Source of the DNA: an uncultured Alphaproteobacteria bacterium | GTDB taxonomy: Bacteria; Pseudomonadota; Alphaproteobacteria; Bin95 | Assembly (NCBI GenBank): GCA_913060845.1 | Contig: CAJXVF010000078.1 | Coordinates: forward strand, 1-8,291 | Length of the DNA stretch: 8,291 nucleotides | Direction: 5' to 3' | Part shown: positions 6,403 to 8,291 of the stretch, in pieces | Layout of the letters: the number at the start of each line of letters is the position of its first letter | Position numbering within the stretch: the stretch's first letter is position 1 | The notes under the pieces: model-generated | What the model saw: the letters and a program-made list of their open reading frames with translations, nothing else | Told to the model about the DNA's origin: nothing | The model's database searches: none | Translations under genes and position numbers: made by a program

Positions 6403-6766
6403 TCTCGCCAGAATTCAGCAGCTTGTTCCCGTCAAACCCACTGAAGTCCTTGCCCACCAGCGCTTTGTAATCGAACAACGCGACGTTCACGGGCTTCAAC
6501 GCCTGCAGGGTTTGCATCGTGCTGGCGACAGCCACATCAGCCCCGGCATAGACGACACGGAACTGCTTTGTCACGGCAGGCCAACGGCCATCGCCTGTGT
6601 GATTGAAGACGGCGACAGAGACCTTGCCTGTTCCCCAATCCAGCCAGGCTGCATGCACACCTAGGCCGTCACAAGCGCCTTCGCCCATAACACTCGCATT
6701 GGCCGTTGGTACTGCGAGCGACAGTACCAGAACAGCAGGGATAGCTAGGGCGAGGCGGCGGATCAC
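6374..6766 (-). CDS. small secreted protein of unknown function, coupled to haloalkane dehalogenase
   Basis: I do not recognise this 130-residue protein. Residues 1-24 form a Sec signal peptide (basic MIRR, hydrophobic core, ANA cleavage site). The mature part of about 106 residues is globular-looking, with one cysteine near each end (Cys32 and Cys127) that could form a disulfide. It has alternating hydrophobic stretches (KVSVAVFN, FRVVYAG, VNVALFDY) suggesting beta strands, and no membrane helix after the signal. GTG at 6764-6766 is chosen because it overlaps the upstream stop as GTGA, the usual mark of translational coupling; a TTG at 6781 would add five residues. No strong ribosome-binding site is seen for either. 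It follows the dehalogenase gene and overlaps the end of the PqiA-like gene by 29 bases on the other strand. Periplasmic location is inferred, while the dehalogenase itself has no signal peptide. Confidence 0.8.
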   Translation of the reverse strand: MIRRLALAIPAVLVLSLAVPTANASVMGEGACDGLGVHAAWLDWGTGKVSVAVFNHTGDGRWPAVTKQFRVVYAGADVAVASTMQTLQALKPVNVALFDYKALVGKDFSGFDGNKLLNSGEIKLADCAQR

Positions 6767-7644
6767 CGGGTTTGCATCCAATCTACAAGGGCCGCACCAA
6801 TCTCATGCGGGCTGTCTTCCTGAATGAAATGACTGCCTTTCACCGTGACCTCGCGCTGATTTGGCCAAGTCCGGCAAAAATCCCGTTGTGCGCCGATCAG
6901 GATGGCCCCCGGCTCAGCATTGATGAAGAGCTTTGGGAAGGCCGCATCCTTTATCCAATCCGCATAGTCCTGAACAATCTGCACAACATCCTCTGGCTCG
7001 CCCTCAATCGGGATCTGGCGCGGCCATGTCAAAGTAGGGCGACGATCTTCGCCTGCCTCCGCAAAGGGGCGGCGATACACGGCCATTTCAGCCTCGCTCA
7101 AGCCCCGCAGGACGGACCCGGGCAATACCTTCTCGACGAAAACATTCTTCTCCAGCACCATCACCTCACCAGCGTCAGACCGGAAGCCTTGGAAGACCGG
7201 CGTGGCCTGGGGGCTCCATTCACTCCATTGTACGGGGCGGACGATGCCTTCCATATAACAAATGCCTGCGACTGCACCTGGGTGACAACGCGCCCAGTCA
7301 AACCCAAGCGCTGAGCCCCAATCGTGAATGACAAGCGTCACATTCTCCGTAACGCCAAGGGCAGCTAGAAGACCATCAAGATAGTCACGATGCTCGACGA
7401 AGCGATATCGATCCGGACCGCTATTGGGCAGCTTATCTGAGTCTCCCATGCCGATAAGGTCAGGCACGATAATGCGGCCCATTTCCCGCACATGCGGCCA
7501 AACATTGCGCCACAGATACGATGATGTTGGGTTGCCATGAAGAAACACGATGGGCGCGCCATTCGGGTCGCCCGCTTCGGTATAGGCCATACGCTGGCCC
7601 ATAACGTCTACAAACGCTTTCGCCGGTTCTGTCGTGTCGAACAT
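6763..7644 (-). CDS. dhaA: haloalkane dehalogenase, HLD-II subfamily
   Basis: This 293-residue alpha/beta hydrolase cleaves carbon-halogen bonds in haloalkanes with water, giving alcohol and halide. Every key position matches the HLD-II pattern of LinB and DhaA, and the numbering coincides with LinB as I recall it: halide-binding Asn38 in HGNPTSSYLWR, nucleophile Asp108 and halide-binding Trp109 in HDWGSALG, Glu132 in YMEGIVRP, and catalytic His272 in GSHFIQED. The second strand DLIGMGDSDK is also typical. Glu132 and Asn38 argue for subfamily II rather than I or III. The near-identical numbering supports the ATG at 7644, although AGAGG lies only about 3 bases before it, closer than ideal. No signal peptide is seen, so the enzyme is cytoplasmic or possibly periplasm-exported by an unseen route. 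The gene is divergent from fabD, and its stop overlaps the start of the small secreted gene. The true substrate is unknown; marine and soil HLDs often have no known natural one. Confidence 0.95.
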   Translation of the reverse strand: MFDTTEPAKAFVDVMGQRMAYTEAGDPNGAPIVFLHGNPTSSYLWRNVWPHVREMGRIIVPDLIGMGDSDKLPNSGPDRYRFVEHRDYLDGLLAALGVTENVTLVIHDWGSALGFDWARCHPGAVAGICYMEGIVRPVQWSEWSPQATPVFQGFRSDAGEVMVLEKNVFVEKVLPGSVLRGLSEAEMAVYRRPFAEAGEDRRPTLTWPRQIPIEGEPEDVVQIVQDYADWIKDAAFPKLFINAEPGAILIGAQRDFCRTWPNQREVTVKGSHFIQEDSPHEIGAALVDWMQTR

Positions 7645-7677
7645 ATGCCTCTATCCAATGCGGCTTTCTCGCCCATC

Positions 7678-7706
7678 ATTCTAGCATAGCCATCCGCGCT
7701 TGACAG
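7678..7706 (-). promoter_or_regulatory. candidate promoter for the haloalkane dehalogenase operon
   Basis: On the minus strand CTGTCA (7701-7706, 4 of 6 to TTGACA) is followed after 17 bases by TAGAAT (7678-7683, 5 of 6 to TATAAT). This would start transcription about 27 bases before the dehalogenase ATG. Spacing and placement fit well, but the call rests on consensus matching alone. Confidence 0.42.
7700..7705 (+). promoter_or_regulatory. perfect -35-like TTGACA upstream of fabD
   Basis: A full TTGACA lies 74 bases before the fabD start, preceded by C as in many alphaproteobacterial -35 elements. No convincing -10 box lies 16-18 bases downstream (the sequence there is CTTCTT-like), so only half of a promoter is supported. 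It overlaps the -35 of the divergent dehalogenase promoter candidate. Confidence 0.25.
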
Positions 7707-7779
7707 ATTGGGCCTGAGCCTCCTTCTTTCAAACGAATAAGACGATTATGTGACAAGCAAACATGAAGGATATCAGGCA

Positions 7780-8253
7780 ATGACGCGGGCGTTCGTATTT
7801 CCGGGACAAGGATCGCAGGCAGTCGGTATGGGAAAGGCTTTGAGTGAGGCGTTTCCAGCCGCGAAAGAAGTGTTTCAGGAGGTGGACGACGCGCTTGGCC
7901 AAAACCTTTCCAAAATGATGTTTGAGGGTCCGATGGAGGACCTAACGCTGACCGAAAACACCCAGCCAGCGCTTATGGCTGCCAGTGTCGCAGTGATGCG
8001 AGTGCTGCAATCCGAAGGCGGATTTGAGATTGCTGACAAAGCAAAGTTCATCGCGGGCCATTCGCTTGGCGAGTATTCCGCCCTTGCTGCCGCTGGCGCG
8101 CTTGATCTTGCGGACACCGCTCGGCTGCTGAAGCTGCGCGGGCAAGCAATGCAAACCGCCGTTCCCGCAGGCGAAGGTGCGATGGCAGCACTACTCGGTC
8201 TAGAGCTTGAACCCGCGCTCGAAGCCGCCGCTGAGGCCGCCCAGGGCGATGTC
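7780..8253 (+). CDS. fabD: malonyl-CoA:ACP transacylase FabD, 5' half only (cut by end of insert)
   Basis: FabD moves malonyl groups from CoA to acyl carrier protein, the entry step of cytoplasmic type II fatty acid synthesis. The 158 genomic codons begin with AFVFPGQGSQAVGMG (the GQGSQ oxyanion loop at 9-13) and include TENTQPALMAASVAV, the nucleophile Ser95 in AGHSLGEYSALAA, and the carboxylate-binding Arg120 in LKLRGQAM. The full protein is usually near 310-315 residues, so the catalytic His and the rest of the fold are missing. The frame runs on to a TGA only because it enters the Nextera adapter: the last six residues, LSLIHI, are adapter-encoded. The ATG at 7780 is chosen because GAAGGA lies about 9 bases upstream and FabD normally starts this close to FVFPGQG; the in-frame start at 7750 adds 10 unlike residues. 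fabG and acpP commonly follow fabD, but they are outside this window. Confidence 0.96.
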
Positions 8254-8291
8254 CTGTCTCTTATACACATCTGACGCTGCCGACGAATAGA
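8254..8291 (-). other. Nextera Read 1 adapter, reverse orientation, plus start of an index
   Basis: Bases 8254-8272 are the reverse complement of the Tn5 mosaic end, and 8273-8286 are the rest of the Nextera Read 1 adapter. The final five bases ATAGA would lie in the i5 index; from memory they match the start of the reverse complement of index 502 (CTCTCTAT). This is not genome. Confidence 0.97.

Noticed and set aside
6772..7314. 180-residue plus-strand open frame opposite the dehalogenase
   Set aside because: It is a shadow of a gene whose complete catalytic set is on the minus strand.
8254..8274. FabD C-terminus ending LSLIHI and a stop
   Set aside because: These codons are adapter sequence; the gene is cut at 8253, not naturally truncated.
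1..8286. 25-bp terminal inverted repeats resembling a Tn5/IS50-type composite element
   Set aside because: They are the engineered mosaic end joined to the Nextera Read 1 adapter; no transposase lies between them and index-like bases follow the right copy.

Overview
The window looks like one complete tagmented DNA molecule, not a cut-out from a clean genome. Bases 1-25 and 8254-8286 are Illumina Nextera (Tn5) Read 1 adapter in opposite orientations. The real biological insert is about 26-8253, and anything that runs into the ends, notably the 3' end of fabD, is artefactual there.

The insert looks bacterial, most likely alphaproteobacterial and possibly marine. This is judged from protein style only: a TAXI-type TRAP transporter with a fused permease, a class III cyclase of the 'EADN...F' type, and a FabD and a dienelactone hydrolase of alphaproteobacterial flavour. 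There is no rRNA, tRNA or CRISPR, and no mobile element other than the adapter ends. No order or genus can be defended.

Layout. (1) 79-282 (+): a very small exported one-helix protein starting HPGHE after its signal peptide. (2) Converging on it, a minus-strand pair: a dienelactone hydrolase family enzyme (595-1296), then a small exported protein (298-570) broken by an in-frame TAA. (3) Divergent from the hydrolase, a stand-alone class III adenylate cyclase domain (1380-1997, +) with all recognisable catalytic residues but an in-frame TGA at codon 72. (4) A TRAP-TAXI operon (+): periplasmic binding protein (2069-3073), a strong intrinsic terminator (3099-3139), fused 4TM/12TM permease (3165-5413, frameshifted near 4644-4656), then a PqiA-like/DUF4149-like membrane fusion (5410-6402) joined by an ATGA overlap. 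(5) Converging on this, a minus-strand pair: an HLD-II haloalkane dehalogenase (6763-7644) and a small secreted protein (6374-6766) joined by a GTGA overlap. (6) Divergent from the dehalogenase, the first half of fabD (7780-8253).

How the genes may work together: the binding protein and permease would form a sodium-driven solute importer of unknown substrate, and the terminator between them probably keeps binding protein in excess. The PqiA-like fusion is translationally tied to the permease. The two alpha/beta hydrolases could act on chlorinated or lactone compounds, but they sit in separate operons and a shared pathway is only a guess.

Three otherwise well-conserved genes are disrupted within 8.2 kb (two nonsense codons and one frameshift). 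Because the sequence seems to derive from a single amplified molecule, amplification or sequencing error competes seriously with true pseudogenes. I did not find a clear new system. The best leads are the PqiA-DUF4149 fusion inside a TRAP operon, the intra-operon terminator, and the dehalogenase coupled to an unknown secreted protein.
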